Source: Myxococcales bacterium
GTDB taxonomy: Bacteria; Myxococcota_A; Polyangia; Nannocystales; Nannocystaceae
Reading direction: 5' to 3'
DNA length: 64,000 bases
NCBI GenBank assembly: GCA_020633315.1
Contig: JACKDV010000003.1
Coordinates: 310,001 to 374,000 of the forward strand
Made by a program: the position numbers and the translations under genes. Positions 28,631-39,268 of this stretch are shown one piece after another (position 1 is the stretch's first letter; each line of letters starts with the position of its first letter). The notes under the pieces were generated by a model. The model was given only the letters and a program-made list of their open reading frames with translations. It was not told where the DNA came from and did not search any database.

Positions 28631-30276
28631 GCCGGGCGCCGCGGAGCTGGCCGACGGCCGTCCGCACCCTGCTGCTGGCGGGGGCGGTCGCGGGATGCCC
28701 GTCGAGCCCCTCCGTGCCGAGCCCCGAGGGCGGAGCCGAGGCCTCGCCCTCGTCGCCCACGCCTCCGCCCGACGACGCGTTCCGTCGCAAGGCCCACGCC
28801 ACGGCGCTCTCGCGGGTGCGCACCGCGATCCTGCCGGTGCTGCGCCGCCTCGATCCCGTCGCAGCCGCCCAGGTGGAGGGCACGCCCCTGCGACCGCCCG
28901 GCCTCGACGTGGCCAGCCGCGCCTCCCTGCGCACCGAGCTCGAGCCGGCCGACGACGAGGCCAACGGCATCGACGAGGCCTGGCTCGATCCGCTGGACGC
29001 GGTGGTGCTCCGCGCCATGCAGACCACCCTGGCGCGGGGCCACCTCTACCTGCGTCGGCCGTGGCGCGACGATCCGCGTGCGGTGCTGTTCGCCCTCGAG
29101 CCGTACCTCGAGGAGCTGGGGCGGCGGATCCCCGCGGGGGAGTGCGACGCGGATGGCTGCGGCCTCGACCAGCTCGGCCCCATGCTGCGCGCGGGCTTCG
29201 AGCAGGTGGGCTCGGCCTCGCTGCCCACCGTGAGCGCGGCCCGGGAGGACCTCGCCGCGCTCGCGGCCCAGCTCGATCGCTGGGGGGCGGGGCGTCCCGC
29301 GGAGCATCCGGTGGCCGCCGCCCTGCCCTCGCTGCGCGCGGTGATCGAGGAGCTCGACGCCGGGCTCGAGGCGGCCGCGATCGCCCTGCCCACCGCCGAG
29401 GAGCTGCCCTGGTCCTCGGTGGTGCCCAGCGCCGAGCCGAGCGCCTGGAAGCGCCGTCCCGCCCGCTGGGGCGCCGCGAAGCTGACCGAGTGGCTCACGC
29501 ACGCCGAGGCCTACGGGCACCCGCCCAAGGCGTTGTTCGACGGGGCTCGGACCGCGGCCGCGCGCATGGGCGCCATGGTGGAGCGCGAGGGCGGCCAGCC
29601 CGACGCCAGCACGGCGCTGCCCCGGCCCTTCGATCTCGCGGCGTGTCGTGCCGCCTTCGCCCCGTTCGAGAGCTGGGTGAAGGGCCAGGCCACCCACCTG
29701 CACGGCGAGCTCCACTGCGAGGCCGTGATCGCCGAGCTCGGGCCGGCCGCGCCCGACGACGCTGCGATCGTGCTGCGGATCATCGATCGTGGGATCATCG
29801 ATCCCACCCGGGCCGCCGCCGTGCGGGCCACCGCGCCCGACATCACGATGCTGCGCGGTCGGATGGCGCCCGCGGCCGAGCGCACCACGCTGCAGGTGGC
29901 GATCACCGCCGCCACCGGCTGGCGCGGGGCCGAGCTGCGGGCGATCGAGGAGGCTCGGCACGACGCGTGCCTGGCCGCGGTCGCCGTGTGGATCCACGGC
30001 GAGCTGGGTCCCACCGAGGAGCTGGCGCGCTCGCTCGACGGCCTGGGCTGCGGATCGCCCGAGCCGCTCGTCGCCGCCGCCGAGGCCCGGCCTCGCGCCG
30101 CGCTGCGCGGCCTGGGCCTGCTGCTGCTGGGGCTGGGACCGGCCGATGCCGCCGCGCTGGATCGCTACTGGTGGGCGCCCGCCGGCCTCGTCCGCAACCT
30201 CGCCCTGCCCCCCGGGCCCGCGGTGGAGACCCCGCCCGAGGTGGAGATCCAGCCGATCGAGGTCGACCCCGGCTGA
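28627..30276 (+). CDS. Large lipoprotein of unknown function
   Basis: A 549-residue protein. The signal peptide (MSRAPRSWPTAVRTLLLAG) ends in lipobox AVAGC with Cys24. A Pro/Ser-rich linker runs to about residue 50. The rest is mostly helical, Ala/Leu/Glu-rich, with a few scattered Cys (for example GECDADGCGL near 175). I recognise no domain. The ATG overlaps the glyA stop as ATGA, so translation is coupled to that of a metabolic enzyme. It is probably exported and anchored to a membrane by lipid. Confidence 0.72.
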   Translation: MSRAPRSWPTAVRTLLLAGAVAGCPSSPSVPSPEGGAEASPSSPTPPPDDAFRRKAHATALSRVRTAILPVLRRLDPVAAAQVEGTPLRPPGLDVASRASLRTELEPADDEANGIDEAWLDPLDAVVLRAMQTTLARGHLYLRRPWRDDPRAVLFALEPYLEELGRRIPAGECDADGCGLDQLGPMLRAGFEQVGSASLPTVSAAREDLAALAAQLDRWGAGRPAEHPVAAALPSLRAVIEELDAGLEAAAIALPTAEELPWSSVVPSAEPSAWKRRPARWGAAKLTEWLTHAEAYGHPPKALFDGARTAAARMGAMVEREGGQPDASTALPRPFDLAACRAAFAPFESWVKGQATHLHGELHCEAVIAELGPAAPDDAAIVLRIIDRGIIDPTRAAAVRATAPDITMLRGRMAPAAERTTLQVAITAATGWRGAELRAIEEARHDACLAAVAVWIHGELGPTEELARSLDGLGCGSPEPLVAAAEARPRAALRGLGLLLLGLGPADAAALDRYWWAPAGLVRNLALPPGPAVETPPEVEIQPIEVDPG

Positions 30277-30296
30277 AGGTCGGGCCGCCCCTCGGG

Positions 30297-30302
30297 CATA
30301 CT
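30297..30302 (+). promoter_or_regulatory. Possible -10 element before the second pseudokinase gene
   Basis: CATACT, ending 10 bases before ATG 30313, in the only gap (36 bases) of the glyA-to-34796 gene run. No -35 is recognisable. Confidence 0.25.
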
Positions 30303-30312
30303 GCGGCCGCGC

Positions 30313-32136
30313 ATGCGATCCCCTCCTCCCAGCCTCGGCCCGCTCGACGAGGACGAGCGGAGGCGGCTCGACGCCGGCGAGCACGAGGCGCTGGCCCGGG
30401 AGCTCGCCGCGAGCGATCGCCACGGCCTGGCCGGCTGGGTCCGCGAGCAGATCTGGGACTTCGCGGGCGCCCTGGCCGACTACCGCCGAGCCGGTCGTCT
30501 GGTGGACGCGCTGCGCATGGCGCTGGAGTCGGGCTCGGCTCCCGAGCTCGATGGGCTGCTGGCCGAGCTGCCCGCCGCGGACGACGAGCTCTTCGATGCC
30601 GCGGTCGCGCTGCTGCGCGCGCGTCGGCGGGACATGGAGGTGGCGCGGCTGCTGGCCAGCCGCAATGCCTCGCCCGAGGACCGGGCCGCGGCGCTGCTGC
30701 GCGCGGGCAACCGCCTGGGCGCGGCGCAGGCCCTGGCCGAGGCCGAGCGGCCCCGCGATGCGCTCGAGCTGTTGCAGCTCGACGAGCGCGAGCCCTCGCC
30801 GGAGTCCTCGGCCCTGGCCGCCCGCCTGGCGTGGGACCTGGGCGATGCCGAGGGCGCGGCCCGTCACGCCCAGGTTGCCCTGCGCAGCGGCGGCGGCACA
30901 CCCGAGCTGGCTGCCCTGCTCGCCCGGGCCCTGGGCTCGCTGGGCCACGACCTCGCGGCGCAGCTCGTGCTCCAGCGCCACGGGGCGCGGCCCTCCGACG
31001 ATGCGGTGCCCGGTCGCTACCGCGTGACCGGCCTGCTCGGCGGAGCGCTGGCGGGCGCGGCCTACGTGGGCGTGGATCGCCTCACCCTGCAGGAGGTGGA
31101 GATCCACCTCCTGCTCGCGGACCAGCCCGAGCCCATCGATCCGCGGATCGCCACCTCGGTCGATCGCTTCCTGTCCGCGGCCCAGGCCGCGTCGGAGGTA
31201 GGGCACCCCGCGATCCGCAAGGTGCTGCGCGCGGTGCCGGAGGCCGGGCTGCTGGTGCTGGCCCGCGCCGAGGGCCCGCCGCTGCGCCAGCTCGTGCGAC
31301 CGCCCGGGCTGCGCGACGCGGCCCCGCGGGCCCGCGCCCTGATCGCGTTCCTGCTCGAGGGCCTCGCGGCGGCCCACGATCGCGGCCTGGTGCACGGCGC
31401 CATCCTGCCCAGCCTGGTGATGACCGATGCGCTGGGGCGACCGCAGCTCGGGCCCTTCGGGGTGCACCAGCTCGCGGGCCTGGCCGCCACCCGCACCGGC
31501 GGGCTCGAGGAGCTCATGCTGATGACCGCGCCCGAGCTGCGGCGCGGCAGCCCGCCCACGGCCGCCAGCGATCTGTTCGCGGTGGGCATGCTGCTGCATG
31601 CCATGCTCGTGGGTCGGCTCGAGGCGCCCGGCCCCGACGACGAGCTCGGCGAGGCCGAGCGCCAGCTCGTGGCCGAGATGACCGCGCCCGATCCCGAGCG
31701 CCGCCTGCCCGCCCGCGAGGCCCTGGCCCGGCTGCGCGCCCCCGTGGCCGACCTGCGCGAGCTGGGCAGCACCCCCGAGGCCCCGGCCTCGCGCTCCACC
31801 GCCGAGGGCATGATTCGGGTGCAGGACGGCATCGAGGTGGTCGCCGCCGAGAGCTGGTCGCCCGAGCTGCTCGACGCCCTGTGTGCGGCCGACGATCCCT
31901 GGCTGCAGCCGATCCTCGATCGCTCCGATCGCACCGTGGTGCTCGCCCCCTGGCCCGAGGACGCGCGGGTGCTCGACGACACCGTGGCCGGCTGGCGGGG
32001 CCTGATCCCCGCCGAGGCCCTGCTCCTGCCCGAGCCGCTGCGCGACGCGATCGAGGCCCGCCTGCGCCCCGCCTCGGTGGTGGTGACCTCGGCCGGGCCC
32101 CGCATGCTCGCGCTGGACGACCTGCTGAGCCGCTGA
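30313..32136 (+). CDS. Pseudokinase with an N-terminal helical-repeat domain
   Basis: A 607-residue, apparently soluble protein. Residues 1-225 are helical and TPR-like, with repeated AA.LLRAG.R..AA.AL patterns. Residues 236-475 follow the protein-kinase plan (RYRVTGLLGGALAGAAYVGVD) but lack the beta-3 Lys (EVEIHLLL), have HGAI for HRD (361-364) and PFG for DFG (381-383). The structural APE (406-408) and SDLFAVG helix are kept. The last 125 residues match nothing I know. It should be unable to transfer phosphate. It probably binds a partner, perhaps linked to the membrane protein encoded 12 bases downstream. Confidence 0.8.
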   Translation: MRSPPPSLGPLDEDERRRLDAGEHEALARELAASDRHGLAGWVREQIWDFAGALADYRRAGRLVDALRMALESGSAPELDGLLAELPAADDELFDAAVALLRARRRDMEVARLLASRNASPEDRAAALLRAGNRLGAAQALAEAERPRDALELLQLDEREPSPESSALAARLAWDLGDAEGAARHAQVALRSGGGTPELAALLARALGSLGHDLAAQLVLQRHGARPSDDAVPGRYRVTGLLGGALAGAAYVGVDRLTLQEVEIHLLLADQPEPIDPRIATSVDRFLSAAQAASEVGHPAIRKVLRAVPEAGLLVLARAEGPPLRQLVRPPGLRDAAPRARALIAFLLEGLAAAHDRGLVHGAILPSLVMTDALGRPQLGPFGVHQLAGLAATRTGGLEELMLMTAPELRRGSPPTAASDLFAVGMLLHAMLVGRLEAPGPDDELGEAERQLVAEMTAPDPERRLPAREALARLRAPVADLRELGSTPEAPASRSTAEGMIRVQDGIEVVAAESWSPELLDALCAADDPWLQPILDRSDRTVVLAPWPEDARVLDDTVAGWRGLIPAEALLLPEPLRDAIEARLRPASVVVTSAGPRMLALDDLLSR

Positions 32137-32148
32137 CGAGCCCGTACC

Positions 32149-33948
32149 ATGATCCCCGTGAGCGCCCCTGCGGATCCGCCCGAGCTCCCCGCATGGCGCT
32201 CGCGGCTTCCGCTGGCCGGGCTGGCCGCGCTGCTGCTGGGGCTCGCCGGCCTGGCCCTGCCCGACGCCGTGCAGGCCGGCGACGCCGGTGAATTCGCCAC
32301 GGTGATGCTGGAGGGCGGCGTGCCCCACCCCTCGGGCTATCCGTGGATGCGGATCCTGGGGCTGCCCGCCCGGGCCCTGCTCGCGCTGGGCGTGCCGCCC
32401 ACCCGCGCCGCCGCCTGGCCCTGTGCGCTGGCCGGCGTGGCGGCGTGGCTGCTGCTGTGGCCGGTGCTCGTGCGCTGGTCCGGTCGCGGCCCCGCCACGG
32501 CCGCGGTCGCGATCATGGCCACCGCCTCGCCGGTGCTGCTGCACGCGAGCGACAGCGAGGTGTGGGGGCTGCACCTGCTGGCCTGCGCAGCGATCCTGCG
32601 CCTGGCCGATCGCCCCGGCGTCCGGCCCTACCAGCTCGGGCTCGCCTTCGGCCTCGCCGTCAGCCACCACCTCAGCGCCGTGCTCGTGCTCCCCGTGGTG
32701 GTGGGCGCGGCATGGCCCCGCCCCTTCGCGCCGCGCCGCCTGCTGCGGGCCGGGCTCGAGGGCGTGGCCGCGGGGCTGCTGGGCCTGCTGCCCTACCTCA
32801 CCCTCATGATCGGCCGCGGCGGCGCCTGGCGCTGGGGCGACCCCACCACCCTCGAGGGCCTCGTCCATCACGTGAGCCGAGCCGACTACGGGGTCTTCCA
32901 GCTCAGCCTGCATCAGGAAACCCCCGATCTGCTCGACCAGTGGAGCCGCGCGATCCAGACGGTGGGCAGCGCCGCGGGCGGGGGCCTGCCCGCGGGCCCC
33001 GTCGCCGCGACGCTGGTGCTGCTGCTGGTGGGCGTCCTCGCCCTGCCCCGCCCCGCCGCCGCGCGGCCCGGAGCCTGGTGGGGGCTGTGGGGCGCCGTGC
33101 TCGCCAGCACCCTCGTCTTCCCCGCCGTCCACAACATCGACCCCACGCGGCCGTTCGGGGCCTGGATCCTCGAGCGCTTCGATCTGCTCTCCATCCTGCT
33201 GTGGTGTCCCCTGTGGGCCGCGGCCGCCTCGCGGCTGCTGGGCCTGGCCCGCCATCGGTGGGCGCGCGGCCTGCTGGGGCTGGGCGCCGCGGTGCTGGTG
33301 GCCACCCAGATCACCCGCAGCACGGCCCGGGGCCTGCCTTCCGACGACGGCGGGGTGGAGCGCTATGCCGTCGATCTGCTGCGTACCCCGGCCCCCGGCC
33401 AGCGCGCGCTGGTGTTCGGCACCGATGATCACCGGCTGTTCCCCGTGCTCTTCGTGCAGCAGGTCCGCGGCCTCGGGCCCGAGGTGCTCTACATCGATGC
33501 CTCGTTGCTGTCACAGCGGTGGTACCGCGACCAGCTCCGCACCCGCTGGCCCGGGCTGCCCGAGATCGACAAGCCCGTGGCCATGATGGGGGCCCTGTGG
33601 AGCAACCCCGCGCTCCGCGACACGCCGATCTATCTCGCCAACGTGTTCTCGCGCCCCGCGGCCGCGCTGCCCATGGTCCCGCAGGGGGTCCTGCTGCGCG
33701 TGCTGCCGCCCCATCGCCTCGACACGGGGCCCGCCGAGGTGATCGCGGGCCACCTCGAGGCGCTGCATCGCTACGGCTCGCCCCCGCGCCACCAGCCTCG
33801 GCCCGCCCACCCGTGGACCGACGACCTCTTCGCCGCCTATCATGACGGCAGCAGGCGTCTGCTGGACGCCTTGCATGCCGAGGGACGCGAGGCCGATGCC
33901 AACGCGCTGCTCGACGCCCTCGGCCCATGGCGACCGCATCCTCCATGA
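32149..33948 (+). CDS. DUF2723-type polytopic membrane protein
   Basis: A 599-residue inner-membrane protein with about 10 hydrophobic helices. The signature is in the first periplasmic loop: GDAGEFATVMLEGGVPHPSGYP, followed by helices and a DSEVWGLHLLA loop. This is the pattern of DUF2723, which is distantly related to GT-C glycosyltransferases (O-mannosyltransferase-like) that use lipid-linked sugars. The C-terminal part (about 400-599) is a soluble domain. It may glycosylate secreted proteins or lipids, by family inference only. The IMPase-like gene overlaps its stop. Confidence 0.78.
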   Translation: MIPVSAPADPPELPAWRSRLPLAGLAALLLGLAGLALPDAVQAGDAGEFATVMLEGGVPHPSGYPWMRILGLPARALLALGVPPTRAAAWPCALAGVAAWLLLWPVLVRWSGRGPATAAVAIMATASPVLLHASDSEVWGLHLLACAAILRLADRPGVRPYQLGLAFGLAVSHHLSAVLVLPVVVGAAWPRPFAPRRLLRAGLEGVAAGLLGLLPYLTLMIGRGGAWRWGDPTTLEGLVHHVSRADYGVFQLSLHQETPDLLDQWSRAIQTVGSAAGGGLPAGPVAATLVLLLVGVLALPRPAAARPGAWWGLWGAVLASTLVFPAVHNIDPTRPFGAWILERFDLLSILLWCPLWAAAASRLLGLARHRWARGLLGLGAAVLVATQITRSTARGLPSDDGGVERYAVDLLRTPAPGQRALVFGTDDHRLFPVLFVQQVRGLGPEVLYIDASLLSQRWYRDQLRTRWPGLPEIDKPVAMMGALWSNPALRDTPIYLANVFSRPAAALPMVPQGVLLRVLPPHRLDTGPAEVIAGHLEALHRYGSPPRHQPRPAHPWTDDLFAAYHDGSRRLLDALHAEGREADANALLDALGPWRPHPP

Positions 33949-34796
33949 CCGCGCTCGAGCCGGAGCTGGCCTACACCCTCGACCTCGTCCGCGAGTGCGG
34001 CGACGTGGCGATGTACTACTGGCGCCGCGGCACCAAGGTGCTCGGCCTGCGCCAGAAGCCGCTCGGCGGCGGGCCGATCACCGTCGCCGACACCGAGATC
34101 AACGATCGCATCGTGGCCGCCCTGCGCGAGCGCTTCCCCGACGACGGCGTGCTCGCCGAGGAGAGCGCCGACGATGGCCGCTGGCGCGGACCCTCGCGCT
34201 GCTGGTACGTCGATCCCATCGACGGCACCCGCGAGTTCTCCCGCGGGCGCACCGGCTGGACCATCCAGGTCGGCCTGTGCATCGACGGCGAGCCCTCGCT
34301 GGGCGTGGTGCTCGAGCCCGCGGCCGGCCACCTGAGCTGGGCCGTGCGCACGGCCGCGCGCTGCGAGGCCCACCACCGCGGCCCCGACGGCCAGGAGCGA
34401 CGGCTGCACCCGCCCGTCGAGGCCTCGATGGACTCGCTGCAGCTCATCGGCGGGCGCGTGTACCCGCTGTCGCGCCAGATCCTGATCCGCCGGGCCCTGG
34501 GGGTCACGGCCGACCGCGCCCGGGGCGTGGGCAGCGTGGGCGTGCGCCTGGCCTCGGTGGCCCGCGGCGACGCCAACGTCTACGTGCAGGCTCCCGGGCA
34601 CACCAAGATGTGGGACACCTGTGCGCCCGCCACCCTGGTGCTGGCCGCCGGAGGCCAGGTGACCGACCTGCTCGGTCGTCCCCTGGACTTCCGCGCCCCC
34701 GCGGTCACCCACCCCGCCGGCGTGGTCGCCTCGCCTGCGAGCCTGCACGGGGCGATCCTCGAGCGCATCGCCCCGCTCGTGGCGCGCTGGCTGTGA
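33945..34796 (+). CDS. Inositol monophosphatase / CysQ-family phosphatase
   Basis: A Mg-dependent, Li-sensitive phosphatase family. Its 283 residues carry the acidic metal site LAEES (motif 1), the core WYVDPIDGTREFSRG (motif 2) and the C-terminal MWDTCAPATLVLAAGG (motif 3). Substrates in the family include inositol phosphate, 3'-phosphoadenosine 5'-phosphate and sugar phosphates; the exact one cannot be read from sequence. The ATG at 33945 overlaps the DUF2723 stop as ATGA. An ATG at 33927 is in frame but less likely. It is the last gene of the plus-strand run and is convergent with pmbA, 20 bases away. Confidence 0.88.
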   Translation: MTALEPELAYTLDLVRECGDVAMYYWRRGTKVLGLRQKPLGGGPITVADTEINDRIVAALRERFPDDGVLAEESADDGRWRGPSRCWYVDPIDGTREFSRGRTGWTIQVGLCIDGEPSLGVVLEPAAGHLSWAVRTAARCEAHHRGPDGQERRLHPPVEASMDSLQLIGGRVYPLSRQILIRRALGVTADRARGVGSVGVRLASVARGDANVYVQAPGHTKMWDTCAPATLVLAAGGQVTDLLGRPLDFRAPAVTHPAGVVASPASLHGAILERIAPLVARWL

Positions 34797-34816
34797 GCCC
34801 GCGGCGAGCGGTGCCC

Positions 34817-36192
34817 TCAGCTCCCCGCGATCGTCATCTCGTCGACGCGGAAGCTCGGCGAGGCGATGCTCGTCTTGTGCTCGAGGTCGTTGGCGACCTT
34901 GTCGATGCCCTTGAGCAGCTCGTCGAGGTTGCGCGACACGGTGATCTCGCCCACCGGCTGGGTCAGCTCGCCGTCCTCGATGAGGAAGCCCTCGGCCCCG
35001 CGGCTGAAGTTGCCGGTGGTGGGGTCGAAGCCGAAGCCCATCATGCGCGTGACGAACAGGCCTCGCTTCACCCCACGCAGCAGGCCCTCGGGGCCCACCC
35101 GACCGGGCGCGAGGTAGAAGTTGCTGGTGCTCGAGTGCGGCACCCCGCCGCCCCCGCTGGCGCTGCCCGTGGGGCGCAGGCCCAGCTTGCGGGCGCTGTA
35201 GGTGTCGAGCAGGTAGCTGCGCAGCACGCCCTTGCCCACCACCCGGATCTTGCCCACCTTGCGGCCCTCGCCGTCGAAGGGGCGCGAGCCGGGACCGCGG
35301 GGGATCAGCGGATCGTCGATCAGGGTGACCGCGGAGCTGGCGATGGTGTCGCCCAGGCGCCCCTCGAGGTAGCTGCGGTGGCGATACACGGCATCGCCCA
35401 TCACGCAGCTCGCCACCAGGCCCACGATCGCTCGCGCGGCGTTCTTCTCGAACACCACCGGGTAGCGGCCGGTGGGGATCTTGCGGGCGCCGAGCTGGGC
35501 CACGGCGCGGCTGGCCGCCTCGCGACCCACCTCGGCCGCGCCCTCGAGCTCCTCGAAGAAGCGCCCGCCGCTCCAGTAGAAGCCCTTGCGCTTCTTGCCG
35601 CCCTCGTCGTCGGCCACGGCCTGCACCACCAGCGACTGGTAGGTGCCGGCGTTGCGCCCCACGAAGCCGCCCGAGGTGGCGAGCACCGAGCAGCCGCTGC
35701 TGCGCCCGAAGCTGGCGCCCTCCGAGGTGGTGATGCGGGGGTCGGCCCGCAGGGCCGCACGCTCGCCCGCGGTGGCCAGCTTGATCGCCCGCGCGGCGCG
35801 GATGCGATCGGTGGCGGGATCGAAGAGCTCGAGCTCGGGCCACGTGGTGACCAGCTCGCGGGGCTCGGGCGGAGCCGCCAGCTCGTCGGGCTCGCTGACG
35901 TCGGCCATCTCGACCACCCGCGCGAGGAAGCCGTCGAGGGCCTCGGGGCGGAAGTCGGTGGTGGAGCTGGTGGCCACGCGCCCGTCGTGCACCACGCGGA
36001 CGCCCAGGCCGCTGCTGCCGGCCTCCTTGACCAGCTCCACCTCGCCCTGGCGCACGGTCACCTCGAGCTCGCGCCCGGTGCCCACCGCGACCTCGGCATG
36101 GTCGACCCCCAGCTCGCGCAGGCGCTGGAGCGAGCGCTCGGCGATCGAGACGAGGTGGTCGAGGTTCTTCTCGATGGCGCGAGGGCGAGACA

Positions 36193-36193
<1 letters not shown>
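34817..36193 (-). CDS. pmbA: TldE/PmbA-family metalloprotease subunit
   Basis: TldE (PmbA) pairs with TldD in a hetero-protease that trims unfolded or modified peptides such as microcin and CcdA in E. coli. The 458 residues show VAVGTGRELEVTVRQGEVE, GLGVRVVHDGRVATSSTTD, FEKNAARAIVGLVASC and the C-terminal GFGFDPTTGNFSRGAEGFLI, typical of PmbA. The TldD zinc motif is absent, as expected for this subunit. The ATG at 36193 overlaps the tldD stop by one base (TGATG). Confidence 0.93.
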
Positions 36194-37716
<1,523 letters not shown>

Positions 37717-37720
37717 GGGC

Positions 37721-37975
37721 TCAGGCCTTGGCCTTCTTGCTCGCGTAGCGACGGTGGAAGCGATCGATGCGCCCCTCCGTGTCGACTCGGCGCGCCTGGC
37801 CCGTCCAGAACGGGTGGCTGTGCGCGGAGATCTCGAGGCGGATGACGGGGAGATCCTCGCCCTCGACCTCCTTGGTCTCGCTGCTGCGCAGGGTGGAGAA
37901 GGAGGTCCACTCGTCGCCCGTGGAGGTGTCGACGAACAGCACCTTGTGATAGTCGGGATGGATTCCCATCTTCAT
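37721..37975 (-). CDS. rpmE2: 50S ribosomal protein L31, type B (no Cys)
   Basis: The 84-residue protein has the type-B L31 pattern MKMGIHPDYHKVLF, LEISAHSHPFWTG and DTEGRIDRFHRRY. It contains no cysteine, so it cannot bind zinc as the C+ form does. In several bacteria this paralog replaces the zinc form in zinc starvation under Zur control. It sits 16 bases after rpsN, whose zinc site is also incomplete. Whether this genome has a second, zinc-binding L31 cannot be seen here. Confidence 0.93.
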   Translation of the reverse strand: MKMGIHPDYHKVLFVDTSTGDEWTSFSTLRSSETKEVEGEDLPVIRLEISAHSHPFWTGQARRVDTEGRIDRFHRRYASKKAKA

Positions 37976-37991
37976 GGCGTCGACTCCCGTG

Positions 37992-38297
37992 CTACCAGCT
38001 GGACTTGGTCACGCCCGGCAGGTCGCCTCGCAGCGCCAGATCGCGCAGGGCCACGCGGCACAGGCCGAACTTGCGGTAGACCGCCTTGCTGCGGCCGGTG
38101 AGCATGCAGCGGCGGGTCTTGCGGGTGGGGCACGAGTTGCGGGGCAGCTTGCCGAGCTGCTCCATCACCTCGAACTTCTCGTCGGGATCGAGCTCGGGAT
38201 CCTTGAGCTTCTTGCGAAGCTCGGCCCGCCGTTCCGCGTACTTCTTGATCAGCTTGTCGCGCTTTTCGTCGCGCAGGACCTGAGAAAGCTTGGCCAT
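37992..38297 (-). CDS. rpsN: 30S ribosomal protein S14, long form with broken zinc site
   Basis: The 101-residue S14 has the length of the zinc-free type. The C-terminal half reads RRCMLTGRSKAVYRKFGLCR, then RGDLPGVTKSSW. Where zinc-type S14 has two CxxC pairs, each pair here keeps only its first Cys (64 and 80) and has Thr67 or Ala83 for the second, so zinc binding is unlikely. The ATG at 38297 is the natural start. It has its own promoter overlapping the end of the rluB-like gene and probably drives rpmE2-tldD-pmbA too. Confidence 0.94.
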   Translation of the reverse strand: MAKLSQVLRDEKRDKLIKKYAERRAELRKKLKDPELDPDEKFEVMEQLGKLPRNSCPTRKTRRCMLTGRSKAVYRKFGLCRVALRDLALRGDLPGVTKSSW

Positions 38298-38381
38298 CGT
38301 CTGGATCTCCCTGGCGTCCGGGGGCGCCTGGGCCTCGGAGGCGAGGCGGCATGGGAAACGGCCGTCCTCGCGGGAAGCGGG

Positions 38382-38410
38382 AAGCTACATGGTTGGGCGG
38401 GTCACCGCAA
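38382..38410 (-). promoter_or_regulatory. rpsN-rpmE2 promoter
   Basis: Minus-strand TTGCGG (38410-38405), 17-base spacer, TAGCTT (38387-38382), leader about 78 bases. I looked for a Zur-type palindrome (AT-rich inverted repeat) around it and saw none. Confidence 0.5.
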
Positions 38411-39268
38411 GGGCCCCGAGCGCGAGTTGCCGCCCGACTTGCCATGGGTTTGGCCACCCTTGGGAGGGCCGCGGCGACGGCCGCGACGGACCGGCGTCGC
38501 CGCGCCGGCCACCATCCGAAGCTGCTCCACCTCGTCCTCGCGCAAGCGCCGCCACTCTCCGTCGCGCAGCCCGTCGGCGGTGATGCCTGCGAACGACACC
38601 CGGATGAGCTTGAGGACGGGGCGGCCGACGGCCTCGCCCATGCGCCGGACCTGGCGGTACAGCCCTTGGGTGAGGGTGAGCTGGGCCCAGGTATTGGTCT
38701 GGGTCTCCTTGACGATCGACAGCTCCGACAGCGGTCGCGTGTGCGTGCCATCCTCGAGGGTCACGCCCTGCATCAGGGCGTCGAGCACCGGCGGCTCGAG
38801 CTGGCCCTGGAACTTGGCGTGATAGGTCTTGGGCACCTTGTGGCGCGGGTGCGTGAGGCGGGCCGCGAGCTCGCCGTCATTCGTGAGCAGCAGCACGCCT
38901 CGCGTGTGGAAGTCGAGCCGCCCCACCGGATACACGCGCTCGGAGATCCCGTGCAGCAGCGACAGCACGGTCGGTCGCCCGCGATCGTCCTTGGGTCCCT
39001 CGGCCGAGCACACCACTCCGTCGGGCTTGTTCATCACCAGGTAGACCGGGGCCTCGAGCGCGATCTCCTGGCCATCCACGGTCACGCGATCCACGGCCGG
39101 ATCGACCCGCACGCCCAGCTCGGTGACCACGCGGTCGTTGACCCTCACCCGTCCCGCCGTGATGAGGGCCTCGCCGCCGCGACGCGACGACACACCCGCT
39201 CGCGCGAGGACCTTCTGCAGGCGCACCCCCGCAGCCGGGGGCGAGCCGCCGGAATCTCGTCCGCTCAT
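38402..39268 (-). CDS. rluB: RluB/RsuA-family rRNA pseudouridine synthase
   Basis: Isomerises a uridine in rRNA, most likely 23S U2605 if it is a true RluB. Of 288 residues, 14-60 form an S4 RNA-binding domain (RLQKVLARAGVSSRRGGEALI). The catalytic domain follows, with YPVGRLDFHTRGVLLLTNDGE containing the active Asp, and GLYRQVRRM. The last 35 residues are a basic Arg/Gly tail. The ATG at 39268 overlaps the scpB stop as ATGA. The scpA-scpB-rluB order is common in bacteria and supports RluB. Confidence 0.92.
   Translation of the reverse strand: MSGRDSGGSPPAAGVRLQKVLARAGVSSRRGGEALITAGRVRVNDRVVTELGVRVDPAVDRVTVDGQEIALEAPVYLVMNKPDGVVCSAEGPKDDRGRPTVLSLLHGISERVYPVGRLDFHTRGVLLLTNDGELAARLTHPRHKVPKTYHAKFQGQLEPPVLDALMQGVTLEDGTHTRPLSELSIVKETQTNTWAQLTLTQGLYRQVRRMGEAVGRPVLKLIRVSFAGITADGLRDGEWRRLREDEVEQLRMVAGAATPVRRGRRRGPPKGGQTHGKSGGNSRSGPLR

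Noticed and set aside
28264..33432. Minus-strand frame of 1722 codons
   Set aside because: Antisense of glyA and the following cassette; Gln/Arg/Gly/His low-complexity, no recognisable motif.
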